Shown: positions 20,363-28,557 of the stretch, piece by piece
Numbering within the stretch: position 1 is the stretch's first letter
Layout of the letters: every line of letters starts with the position of its first letter
Source: Deltaproteobacteria bacterium
Lineage (GTDB): Bacteria > Desulfobacterota > Desulfobacteria > Desulfobacterales > UBA5852
Reading direction: 5' to 3'
Length of the DNA stretch: 64,000 nt
Assembly (NCBI GenBank): GCA_020444045.1
Contig: JAHLLS010000016.1
Span: 62,001-126,000, forward strand
Position numbers and translations under genes: made by a program
The notes under the pieces: generated by a model
What the model was told of the DNA's origin: nothing
The model's database searches: none
The model's input: only the letters and a program-made list of their open reading frames with translations

Positions 20363-22453
20363 ATGACCGATACCGAGATGCCGCAACTCCAGAAACTCAT
20401 GCAGACGCCGGAAGTTCAAAACGCCATCAGCAGCATCAGCCCGGGGCTGGTGCAGCGGCGCGCTTTCCGTCCGCCGCGCTGTGCGGTTTTTGAGCAGCCT
20501 TTTACCGTGCTGGAAGAGGCGCACGGCTACCGTTTCGAAATCGATACCGAGGCCCGGCGCCAGGTGCCGCGCATCATCGACAACCCGGTCCAGGTGGTGA
20601 TCGGGCAGGATGCCCTGCCGGACGAGGCGTTAGCGGCGTATCAGCGCCGTCGCACGGTGGGAATCGTTTTCTCCGGCGGCCCGGCCCCGGGCGGCCACAA
20701 CGTGATCGCCGGCCTGTTCGACGCCGTCAAGGCGGCCAACCCCGACAGCCGCATCATCGGCTTTTTGATGGGGCCGGACGGCATCATCGAGAGTGAATAT
20801 GTCGAGATCACGGAAGCCCTGGTGGACCAGTATCGCAACATCGGCGGGTTTACCATGATCCGCACCGGGCGCACCAAGATCGACACACCGGAAAAAATGG
20901 CGCTTTCGCGCCAGACCTGCCAGGATCTGGGGCTGGATGCCCTTGTGGTGGTGGGCGGGGACGACTCCAACACCAATGCCGCGTTCCTAGCCCAGGAGAT
21001 GATGGACGACGGCATCCAGGTGATCGGGGTGCCCAAAACCATCGATGGCGACGTGCAGGTGCGGGATGCCGACGGGAATGTGCTGTGCGCGATCTCTTTC
21101 GGTTTTCACTCCGCCGCGCGCGCTTTTTCCCAGGATATCTCCAATCTTTGCAACGACTGCAGTTCCGACCGCAAATACTGGCACATCTGCAAGGTCATGG
21201 GCCGCTCGGCCAGCCACCTGGCGCTGGAAGTGGCGCTCCAGACCCATGCTAACCTGACCCTGATCGGCGAGGACCTGGCGGATTTCGTGGACGAGCGCCG
21301 CATTCAGTCCGCGGCCCCCACCGGTGACACCGATTTTACGGCCTACGGCATCACCCTGCGGCACCTGTCCCGCGTCATCTGCAACGCCATCGTTCGTCGG
21401 GCGGCCGTGGGCAAGAACTGCGGCGTTCTGGTCATCCCGGAGGGCTTGCTGGAATTCATCAACGAGATCCAGGTCTTTATCATCAAACTGAGCACCATCA
21501 TCGCCGACTACAACAACAAGCACGATGTGGATTTCCACACCGCCTTCCCCCGCCTCGAAGACAAGCTGGAATACCTGCGGCGCCTGTCCAAGGATATCCA
21601 GGGGGACACCAACGTGGGAATCTGGAGCGCGCGGGACGACGAACTCTTCAACGACATCCCGGCCTTCTTTCAGGAGGGACTGCTTACCGAGCGTGACAGC
21701 CACGGTAATTTCCAGTTTTCACTGGTCGAAACCGATAAGGTTCTCATGGGGTTGGTGAAGGATTATCTCACCATTCTTCGGGAGAAGGGCTTCTACAAGA
21801 TGGGCGTCGAGCGGGCCTACTACAAGAAGATCATGCTAAAGGGGGGGCTTGATCCGGAGGACTACGCCGAGGCCCTGTTCGTGGCGCCGGCGGCTGACTA
21901 CCTGCTGGTCAAGGAATCGATCATCTCCCTGAAAACCCTCAAACAGGCTCTGGTGAAGGCTGGACTGCTGAGGGACGATGACGTGGTTCCGGCTGCCGCG
22001 GTCAAGATTTACAACAAATCCGTCCCCAACTTGAAAACCCAGACCCACTTCTACGGCTACGACGGCCGGGGCAGCAACCCCACTCGTTTCGATTGCAACT
22101 ATACCTACAACCTGGGGCTGACAGTCTTTAGTCTGATCGCCAACGGCGTTACCGGCCAGATGGCCGCCATCCGCAATCTGGAAAAAGACTTTTCCGAATG
22201 GGAGCCCATCGGCATCCCTATCGGGCCCCTGATGCACCTGGAGGAGCGCAAGGGCAAACTCTCGCTGGTGCTGGAGAAGAGCCTCGTGGACACCAAATCC
22301 CTGGCCTTCCAGATTGTCAAAGCCTGCCGGGAAGAATGGCTGGCGGCAACCCCCGGAGAAGACCACTACCGGCGTCCGGCACCGATCCTGTTCGACGGGC
22401 ATAGCGAGGACGAGCGGCCGTTGACGTTGGAGCTCAACAGACTTTCGCTGTAG
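20363..22453 (+). CDS. Diphosphate-dependent phosphofructokinase, long form
   Basis: A 696-residue phosphofructokinase of the PPi-dependent family, interconverting fructose 6-phosphate and fructose 1,6-bisphosphate with pyrophosphate. It has GGPAPGGHN in the phosphoryl-donor loop, VVVGGDDSNTNA (the Asp-rich PPi-type motif in place of the ATP-type Gly), PKTIDGD with the catalytic Asp, and CKVMGRSASHLALE. Length is in the range of, or above, the long plant-type PFP beta forms (about 550-700). GGGAGAG precedes the ATG; a GTG nine codons earlier has no such site. The enzyme is reversible and fits glycolysis or gluconeogenesis in an anaerobe. Confidence 0.92.
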   Translation: MTDTEMPQLQKLMQTPEVQNAISSISPGLVQRRAFRPPRCAVFEQPFTVLEEAHGYRFEIDTEARRQVPRIIDNPVQVVIGQDALPDEALAAYQRRRTVGIVFSGGPAPGGHNVIAGLFDAVKAANPDSRIIGFLMGPDGIIESEYVEITEALVDQYRNIGGFTMIRTGRTKIDTPEKMALSRQTCQDLGLDALVVVGGDDSNTNAAFLAQEMMDDGIQVIGVPKTIDGDVQVRDADGNVLCAISFGFHSAARAFSQDISNLCNDCSSDRKYWHICKVMGRSASHLALEVALQTHANLTLIGEDLADFVDERRIQSAAPTGDTDFTAYGITLRHLSRVICNAIVRRAAVGKNCGVLVIPEGLLEFINEIQVFIIKLSTIIADYNNKHDVDFHTAFPRLEDKLEYLRRLSKDIQGDTNVGIWSARDDELFNDIPAFFQEGLLTERDSHGNFQFSLVETDKVLMGLVKDYLTILREKGFYKMGVERAYYKKIMLKGGLDPEDYAEALFVAPAADYLLVKESIISLKTLKQALVKAGLLRDDDVVPAAAVKIYNKSVPNLKTQTHFYGYDGRGSNPTRFDCNYTYNLGLTVFSLIANGVTGQMAAIRNLEKDFSEWEPIGIPIGPLMHLEERKGKLSLVLEKSLVDTKSLAFQIVKACREEWLAATPGEDHYRRPAPILFDGHSEDERPLTLELNRLSL

Positions 22454-22460
22454 CGAGGGG

Positions 22461-22599
22461 CGTCACAAGGCGCATCTTTCGGTCCATTCCTGCGTTCTCG
22501 CCTTCCTGCAATCCTCGACGTAGTCCAAGCTACGCCTGGGGTTGCAAGAAAGGCTGCGGCCTTGGCTCGAGCCGAAATCACCACCTCGTGACAACCTTG
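22461..22599. repeat. Imperfect palindromic intergenic element, CGTAG-core type
   Basis: Nested inverted repeats just after the PFP stop codon. The core is CGTAG-tccaag-CTACG (22519-22534), flanked by GCAATCCTCGA against CCTGGGGTTGC and by outer arms GTCACaAGG against the GTCACgAGG complement ending at 22599. The architecture resembles the element at 37362-37488, although the sequence differs. Confidence 0.55.
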
Positions 22600-22658
22600 T
22601 AATGCCTCTAAAAAGCCACCGAATGCACATGGTTAGTGGCTAAGGTTGTTAGCGTCAT

Positions 22659-22774
22659 AGGGTTCAAGGATCCAAGGGTTCGAGGAGCCAAGTGAAGATT
22701 TTTTGAATGCGTGGTTCGTATCCTTTACCCCCTGGAACCCTCGACGCCTGGAACCCTTGGCCCCTGATCTTCCC
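22659..22774. repeat. Palindromic intergenic repeat, CCAAGGGTTCGAGG family (copy 1)
   Basis: The left half contains GGTTCAAGGATCCAAGGGTT and CGAGGAGCC. The right half contains the complement (GGAACCCTCGACGCCTGGAA then CCCTTGG). A mostly AT-rich spacer with TTTTTT lies between. It sits between the convergent PFP and gamma-glutamyltransferase genes. Related copies are at 35191-35279 and 62649-62743. Confidence 0.65.
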
Positions 22775-22833
22775 AACATCGCCATTCCTGCACATGCTGC
22801 TCAACAGCACAATCACGGGAGCTTTAAACCTCT

Positions 22834-24441
22834 TTAAAATACAACCGCCTGGCCGTCCTTCCTCGGATCCGACGCCGCACACCAGGCCTCCCCGTTGTTA
22901 AGGATGAGTTGGGCACCGCCATAGCCCCAGTAGGGATCTTCATCCACAATGAGGTGTCCCCGATGGGCAAGCGCATCCTTTACATCTGCCGGAATTCCAC
23001 TTTCCAGGCTGATTCGACCATCCTCCGCAATGTGCCAGCGGGGTGCGTCGCAGGCGGCCTGGGGGTTCTGCCCGTAGTCAAACAATCGCACCACCATCTG
23101 CACATGTCCCTGGGGCTGCATGTAGCCGCCCATTACGCCGAAACTCAGCACCGGCTGGCCGTCCCGGCTGACGAAGCCCGGGATGATGGTGTGGTAGGGG
23201 CGTTTGCCGCCGCCGACTTCGTTGGGGTGGCCTTTCTCCAGCGTGAAGCCCCGGGCCCGGTTCTGCAGACTGATGCCCGTGCCCGGCACCACGACGCCGG
23301 ATCCGAATCCGGTAAAATTGGACTGGATCATAGACACCATGCCGCCCTTGTCGTCGGCCGCCGTGAGGTATACCGTACCGGCATCGAAGGGCAGGGTCGC
23401 GGCAGGGCCGGCGGCGCGGTTCAGCTGGATCGACTCCGCTTGGCGCGCCAGAAAGTGGCCATCCAGAAGGGCTTCCGGCGCCACGGTCATCCATTGCGGA
23501 TCGGCAATGTGGCGGGCGGCCAGGGCGAATCCGATTTTCATGGCCTCGATCTGAAGGTGCAGGCTGTCGGCGGAATCGGCGGGAAAGGCGGTCAGGTCGA
23601 AATGATCCAGGACACCCAGGGCAATCAGGGCGGCCAAGCCCTGCCCATTGGGGGGAATTTCGTGGACGTGGACATCGCGATAGGGAACACTGATGGGGGT
23701 GACCCATTCGGAGCGATGGCCGGAGAGGTCGTCCATGGTCAGGGCCGCATCATGGGCGGCGGCATCGGCGGCGATGCGCTGCGCCAAGGCGCCCCGGTAG
23801 AAGGATTCGCCTCGTGTAGCCGCAATTTCCTGGAGCGAGGCCGCCATGTCCGGACAGCGAAAGCTTTCACCGGGCCGGGGGGCACGTCCTTTCAAAAGGA
23901 AGGTGGCGGCGAAGGACGTGAAGCCCGCATAGGTTTCGGCGGCTTCGGCCCATCGCAGGGCCGTAATCGGCGATACCGGGAATCCGTTTTCAGCATAGGC
24001 CAGAGCCGGTTCGAAAAGGGCTTCGAACGGCAATGTCCCGAAACGCTCCGAAAGCTGGGCCCAGGTGTCCACCGCGCCCGGGACAGTTACCGTTTCCCAG
24101 CCGTGCTCGGGCATGGCGTCCTGTCCGGCAAAACGATCCGGTGTCCATTGGGATGGTGCGCGGCCGGAGCCGTTGATGCCGGTCAACTGGTTGCCATTCC
24201 AGACCAGGGCGAAAGCGTCGCTGCCGAGGCCGTTGCTGGTGGGCTCCACCACAGTGAGGGCAATAGCCGTGGCCAGGGCGGCATCGACGGCATTGCCGCC
24301 CTGCAGCAGCATGCGCAACCCGGCCTGGGCCGCCAGGGGTTGCGAGGTGGCCACGGCGCAGCGTCCCATGATCGGCATGCGCTGGGAGGGGTAGGGGTAA
24401 TGCCAGAGAGCTTCCGGGTTGAAACGTTGCGATGGGTTCAA
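22834..24441 (-). CDS. Gamma-glutamyltransferase family protein, no signal peptide
   Basis: A 535-residue Ntn-hydrolase of the gamma-glutamyltranspeptidase family; members cleave gamma-glutamyl bonds (glutathione and conjugates) after autocatalytic processing. The large-subunit part shows GGNAVDAALATAIALTVVEP and SNGLGSDAFAL. The processing site is GTVYLTAADDKGG, with the nucleophile Thr at about residue 356. The small subunit has GSGVVVPGTGISLQNRA and VMGGYMQPQGHVQ. There is no secretion signal, so it is probably cytosolic, as in the YwrD-like branch. It lies 291 bases downstream of the TAXI-TRAP permease gene. Confidence 0.88.
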   Translation of the reverse strand: MNPSQRFNPEALWHYPYPSQRMPIMGRCAVATSQPLAAQAGLRMLLQGGNAVDAALATAIALTVVEPTSNGLGSDAFALVWNGNQLTGINGSGRAPSQWTPDRFAGQDAMPEHGWETVTVPGAVDTWAQLSERFGTLPFEALFEPALAYAENGFPVSPITALRWAEAAETYAGFTSFAATFLLKGRAPRPGESFRCPDMAASLQEIAATRGESFYRGALAQRIAADAAAHDAALTMDDLSGHRSEWVTPISVPYRDVHVHEIPPNGQGLAALIALGVLDHFDLTAFPADSADSLHLQIEAMKIGFALAARHIADPQWMTVAPEALLDGHFLARQAESIQLNRAAGPAATLPFDAGTVYLTAADDKGGMVSMIQSNFTGFGSGVVVPGTGISLQNRARGFTLEKGHPNEVGGGKRPYHTIIPGFVSRDGQPVLSFGVMGGYMQPQGHVQMVVRLFDYGQNPQAACDAPRWHIAEDGRISLESGIPADVKDALAHRGHLIVDEDPYWGYGGAQLILNNGEAWCAASDPRKDGQAVVF

Positions 24442-24465
24442 ATAGATCTCCAGAAAGAAAATCAG

Positions 24466-24710
24466 TTGGTAAGCGAGATAAAACAGCTGGTTAGCTGCTA
24501 AGCTGTTGAGCTGTCAAGCAAGTTCAAAAACGACTTCCAAAATCAAACCAAAGGCCACCCGTTGCGCGCGAGACCAAAAAGGACCGATAAGCTGATAACC
24601 ACGGAAAAAGGGACCGAAGATTTTTTGCCGGTAGGGGGCTGGCTAACGGTCTTCTCTTCTATCATCAGGTTTTGCTCAACAGCTCAATAGATCACCCGCT
24701 TATTGGCCAA
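24466..24710. repeat. Nested inverted repeat with AGCTGTTGAGC arms
   Basis: Perfect 11-bp arms AGCTGTTGAGC (24501-24511) and GCTCAACAGCT (24674-24684), with outer matches TTGG-TAAGCG against CGCTTA-TTGGCCAA. The left arm also contains degenerate tandem AGCTG units. It fills the gap between the TRAP permease and the gamma-glutamyltransferase genes, both on the minus strand. No coding potential is evident inside it. Confidence 0.55.
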
Positions 24711-24732
24711 CTTTATTTGCCACGCGGGTCTA

Positions 24733-26739
24733 TCAGACCGCCTGCGATTCTATCTCTTTCCCGGGCCGCCGTTGCAGAACGACAGCAGCTGTCAGGGCCA
24801 CGAAGCCCACTGCATCGATCCAGTCTTCGGGCCAGAGCAGCCCAACGGTTGCGATCCAGAGCAGAATACTTTCCAGCACGGTTGCCCGGCGGAAGAGATA
24901 GCGCTCGATGGCCGCGGCAAACGCCACTAGGCCCAGCGTCGTGGTGATCATGGTAAAGATCACGCTCCAGTGAAGCAGCTCATAGGTGGGTCCGATACCC
25001 AACAGGGGCCGGTAGGCCATGATCAGCGGGATGATGTATATTCCTTTGGCCAGTTTCCATGAGGTGAAGGCCGTTCGCATGGGGCTGGCCCCGGCAATGC
25101 CTGCGCCGGCGAAACTGGCCAGGCTCACCGGCGGGGTGACGTTGGCGTCCTGGGAGTACCAGAAAACGATCATGTGGGCCGTCATGATCGGCACCCCCAT
25201 GTCGAGCAGGGCGGGGCCGGCTAGGGTCGCCAGGACGATGTAGCTGGCCGTTACCGGCAATCCCATCCCCAGGACCAGGGAGGCCAGGCCGATCAGCAGG
25301 ATGGCCAGCGCTTTGATTCCGAAGCTGAGATCGATGACCAGACTGGAGAACTTGAGCCCCATGCCGGTCAAGGTCACCATGCCGACGATGATGCCGGCCG
25401 CCGCGCAGGCCACCGAAACCAGGATGGCGTTCTGGGCCCCCCTTTGGAGGGCCTTGAGGAGCAGATGAAACTCCTTGGTGACAAACTGGCCCAAGCGCTG
25501 AGGTTGAGGATTGCCAGTGTTGACAGGTGTGCCTTGGGACTGGCGCGCCCAGGCTACGGCGTTGGCCGTCCAGCTGGCAAGCACGGTGCTGATCACCGCC
25601 ACGAAACCGGCCATCATGGGCGAGTAGTTGGCCAGCAGCACGTAGATCAAAATTGCCACCGGGACGAGAAAATGCAACCCCTTGCGGATGACCTTCAGGG
25701 CCCGGGGAAGACTTTCCTTGGGCTGGCCGAGCAAACCGCGTTTCTGGGCCTCGATGTGCACGAAGACCAGCACGGTGAGGTAGTACATGATCGCCGGCAC
25801 TAGCGCCACCTTGATGATGGTCAGGTAGCTGGTGTTGGTGAACTCGGCCATCAGAAAGGCGCCGGCTCCCATGATGGGCGGCATCAACTGACCGCCTGTG
25901 GAGGCCGCCGCTTCGATGGCGCCGGCCACGTGGGGCCGGTAGCCGACCTTTTTCATCATCGGGATGGTGAATGAACCGGTGGCCGCCACGTTGCCCACAG
26001 CCGAGCCGGATATCGATCCCAGAAAACCCGAGGCCACCACCGATGTTTTGGCCGGCCCCCCGGAGAACCGGCCGGTGAGAGCATAGGCCAGGTCGATGAA
26101 AAAGTTGCCCCCCCCGGTGGTCTCCAGAAAGGCCCCGAAGAGGACGAAGACGAAGACGAAGGTAGCCGCCACGCCGAGGGGCAGTCCGAAAATCCCCTCG
26201 GTGGTGAGCCACAAGGTCGTGGCGATACGCTCGATGCTGTAGCCCTTGTGGATGATGAGGTCGGGCATGTAGGGGCCGTAGATGGCGTAGAGGATCCCTA
26301 TGATGCAGATCGCGGACATGAATAGGCCGATGACACGGCGGCAGGCCTCGAGCACCAGGAGGGTTCCCACGACGCTGACCACCAGGTCGGCGGGCAGCCA
26401 GTCGCCCTGGCGCTCGAAGATGGCCGTCAGGTTCACACAGATATAGCCTGTACAGGCGATAGCGGTCAGCACCAGCAACCCGTCGATCAGGAGCCAGATG
26501 GAAAAGCGATCCTTGCGGGCGCCGCGAAACGCCGGCCGGAGCAGGAAGGTCAGCGCCAGAATGGCGCCCAGGTGGATGGAGCGCTGCACCAGGGCGGTCA
26601 GGGCGGCGATACCGGCCGTGTAAAGCTGGTAGAGGCTCAGACTGATGGCGATGACCGCTACCACTTTGGCGGTCCAGGCCACCAGGGTTTCATTACGTTT
26701 GTTCGGCGCCTGGCCAGCGTGCCGGTTGTCGTCAGCCAT
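24733..26739 (-). CDS. TRAP transporter fused permease (4TM-12TM, TAXI type)
   Basis: A 668-residue inner-membrane protein fusing the small DctQ-like (N-terminal, about 4 helices) and large DctM-like (C-terminal) TRAP subunits, as found in TAXI-type systems. The DctM part shows VVASGFLGSISGSAVGNVAA, AAASTGGQLMPPIMGAGAF and LGMGLPVTASYIVLATLAGP. TRAP transporters drive solute uptake with a Na+ or H+ gradient. The start overlaps the DUF1850 gene end by eight bases. The substrate is unknown. Confidence 0.94.
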   Translation of the reverse strand: MADDNRHAGQAPNKRNETLVAWTAKVVAVIAISLSLYQLYTAGIAALTALVQRSIHLGAILALTFLLRPAFRGARKDRFSIWLLIDGLLVLTAIACTGYICVNLTAIFERQGDWLPADLVVSVVGTLLVLEACRRVIGLFMSAICIIGILYAIYGPYMPDLIIHKGYSIERIATTLWLTTEGIFGLPLGVAATFVFVFVLFGAFLETTGGGNFFIDLAYALTGRFSGGPAKTSVVASGFLGSISGSAVGNVAATGSFTIPMMKKVGYRPHVAGAIEAAASTGGQLMPPIMGAGAFLMAEFTNTSYLTIIKVALVPAIMYYLTVLVFVHIEAQKRGLLGQPKESLPRALKVIRKGLHFLVPVAILIYVLLANYSPMMAGFVAVISTVLASWTANAVAWARQSQGTPVNTGNPQPQRLGQFVTKEFHLLLKALQRGAQNAILVSVACAAAGIIVGMVTLTGMGLKFSSLVIDLSFGIKALAILLIGLASLVLGMGLPVTASYIVLATLAGPALLDMGVPIMTAHMIVFWYSQDANVTPPVSLASFAGAGIAGASPMRTAFTSWKLAKGIYIIPLIMAYRPLLGIGPTYELLHWSVIFTMITTTLGLVAFAAAIERYLFRRATVLESILLWIATVGLLWPEDWIDAVGFVALTAAVVLQRRPGKEIESQAV

Positions 26740-27298
26740 CTCGAACTCCTCTGTTGACAGGGGTCTGGGGGTGCGGCGCCAGAAGTCGCATCCAGCGATA
26801 GAGGAGGCTCACCGGCCGACCGGTGAAGCGGACCGCGGTGTGGGCGGCCTGAAGCGACAGATTGGTCCGGGTGCCGCGCCAGATCACCGTGTGATCCACG
26901 CCGGGGCTGCCCACCCGCAGAACGAAGTCTCCGGTCGGCCGGTGCATGTCCACGATGGCCTCGTAGGGTCCCCGCTGCACAACGTGGCCGACACCGGGCG
27001 TGCGGCCCATGCCGGCACCGAGCTTCTGGTAGCGCTCCTCCTCGATATAGATGTTCGCTTCGGCATCGAGCCGGTGCTCCTCCCAGATGGGGGCGTTTTC
27101 CACCGAGTGATAGTAGTGCAGCGTGAAGCGCTCGCCCTCCTCGAGGGGCAGTACCAGCAGGGGGGCGCCCCCTGCCAGCGGCACGACCCGCAGTTCCAGG
27201 CCGCCGGGCAGCCAGGCAGTGACGGCCACCGTGGTGACGGCCAGGCCGACGGCTGTCCACACCCACCTTCGACCCGGCCGTGTTTTCAAAAAGCGCAT
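26732..27298 (-). CDS. DUF1850 domain protein of a TAXI-TRAP operon
   Basis: A 188-residue protein with one N-terminal membrane helix (about residues 11-30) and an extracytoplasmic domain carrying LHYYHSVENAPIWEEHRLD and KLGAGMGRTP, characteristic of DUF1850. Proteins of this family regularly lie between the TAXI binding-protein and fused-permease genes, as here; their role is unknown and an accessory function is assumed. It starts 16 bases after the binding-protein gene. Confidence 0.85.
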   Translation of the reverse strand: MRFLKTRPGRRWVWTAVGLAVTTVAVTAWLPGGLELRVVPLAGGAPLLVLPLEEGERFTLHYYHSVENAPIWEEHRLDAEANIYIEEERYQKLGAGMGRTPGVGHVVQRGPYEAIVDMHRPTGDFVLRVGSPGVDHTVIWRGTRTNLSLQAAHTAVRFTGRPVSLLYRWMRLLAPHPQTPVNRGVRDG

Positions 27299-27314
27299 CG
27301 CGGTCCTGAACCGA

Positions 27315-28283
27315 TCAGGGCATCAGCTTTGCCGGCACTGCGATGCCGACTTCCTTGAGGTACTTGATCGTTCCCGGGTGCAGCGGGATGGGCGAATACT
27401 TGACCGCGTTTTCAGGTGTCGTGTAGGCGGCCGAGGGATGGATCTTGACCAGGTAGTCGTTGTTTTCGAAGAGGGCCTTGGACAACTGGTAGACCATGTC
27501 TTCGGGAAGCGTGCTCTGGCAGAGCATGACGTTCCAGACACCGATGGTGGGTACGGCGGCATCCACCCCGTTGTAAGTTCCGCCGGCCAGATCGACGCTG
27601 CTGTAAGTTTCGTTGGCGGCCAAAACCTTGGCGACCTGTTCGGGCGTCAAGGCGATCACGTGGATGTCGTGGGTGGTGGCCAGATCCATGATCGAGCTGG
27701 TGGGCGGTCCCACGGACCAGAAGCCCACATCGATGGTGCCGTCGCGCAGGGCATTGGCGGTTTCGGTGAAAGACAGTCGGCTGTCATTGTAAGAATCGAG
27801 AGGGATCCCCAGGGCCTTGATGGTGGTTTCGGCCATAAAGTTGGTGCCGCTGCCGGGGCTGCCGGTGCTGATGTTGCGGCCCTTGATCTGCTCGATGTTG
27901 GTGATGCCGCTTTTTTTGAGGGTCACCACCTGGAGCAGGTTGGGGTACATGGTGGCCATAGCCAGGATGTTCTGCTTGCCGTCGAACTTCTCGCCGCCGG
28001 TATAGCCGGCCACGGCCACGTCGCCCATGACCAGGCCCACAACGGTTTCACCCTTGTGGGCCAGCTTGATGTTCTCCACGCTGGCCCCGGTGACTTCTGC
28101 CACGGCCTTGACGTTGGGTACGGATTTGGACCAGATTTCAGCCACCCCGCCGCCGTAGGGGTAATAGACCCCCCCTGTTCCTCCGGTGCCGATGGAGATA
28201 AATTCGGTCTTGGCCGCAACCGGCGGATTAAAAGCGAAAACGAGCGCCATGCCAATTGCCAGGATCATCAGCGTCTGTTTCAT
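27315..28283 (-). CDS. TAXI family TRAP transporter solute-binding protein
   Basis: A 322-residue periplasmic binding protein with a Sec signal peptide (LMILAIGMALVFAFNPPVAA). The mature part has the TAXI signature ISIGTGGTGGVYYPYGGGVA, then GRNISTGSPGSGTNFMAE and FWSVGPPTSSIMDLA. It delivers substrate to the fused permease encoded downstream. Some TAXI proteins bind glutamate. Together with the nearby gamma-glutamyltransferase this hints at glutamate or gamma-glutamyl compounds, but that is only inference. Confidence 0.93.
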   Translation of the reverse strand: MKQTLMILAIGMALVFAFNPPVAAKTEFISIGTGGTGGVYYPYGGGVAEIWSKSVPNVKAVAEVTGASVENIKLAHKGETVVGLVMGDVAVAGYTGGEKFDGKQNILAMATMYPNLLQVVTLKKSGITNIEQIKGRNISTGSPGSGTNFMAETTIKALGIPLDSYNDSRLSFTETANALRDGTIDVGFWSVGPPTSSIMDLATTHDIHVIALTPEQVAKVLAANETYSSVDLAGGTYNGVDAAVPTIGVWNVMLCQSTLPEDMVYQLSKALFENNDYLVKIHPSAAYTTPENAVKYSPIPLHPGTIKYLKEVGIAVPAKLMP

Positions 28284-28557
28284 TGCAAAAACCCTCCTTG
28301 GATCATTGGATCGTTAATGTCGCAGGGCCGCATCGAAATGATGACCTGTTTAGAGATGCAGCTCTCGGGCCGTTCGCTTGGACAATGTATGAAAATGGCG
28401 TACCCCTATTGCTTTGTCAACAGCATCCTATCGTCGCCCTCCCCCGGTAGGTAGGATTGTCAGCCAGCGGCCTCCCCGGAATGTCACCTAAGTTGACTGT
28501 GTCAGAACAGCGCTTCGGGCTGGGTTTAACGACGCAATCGCGTATCCGCTGACTGAA

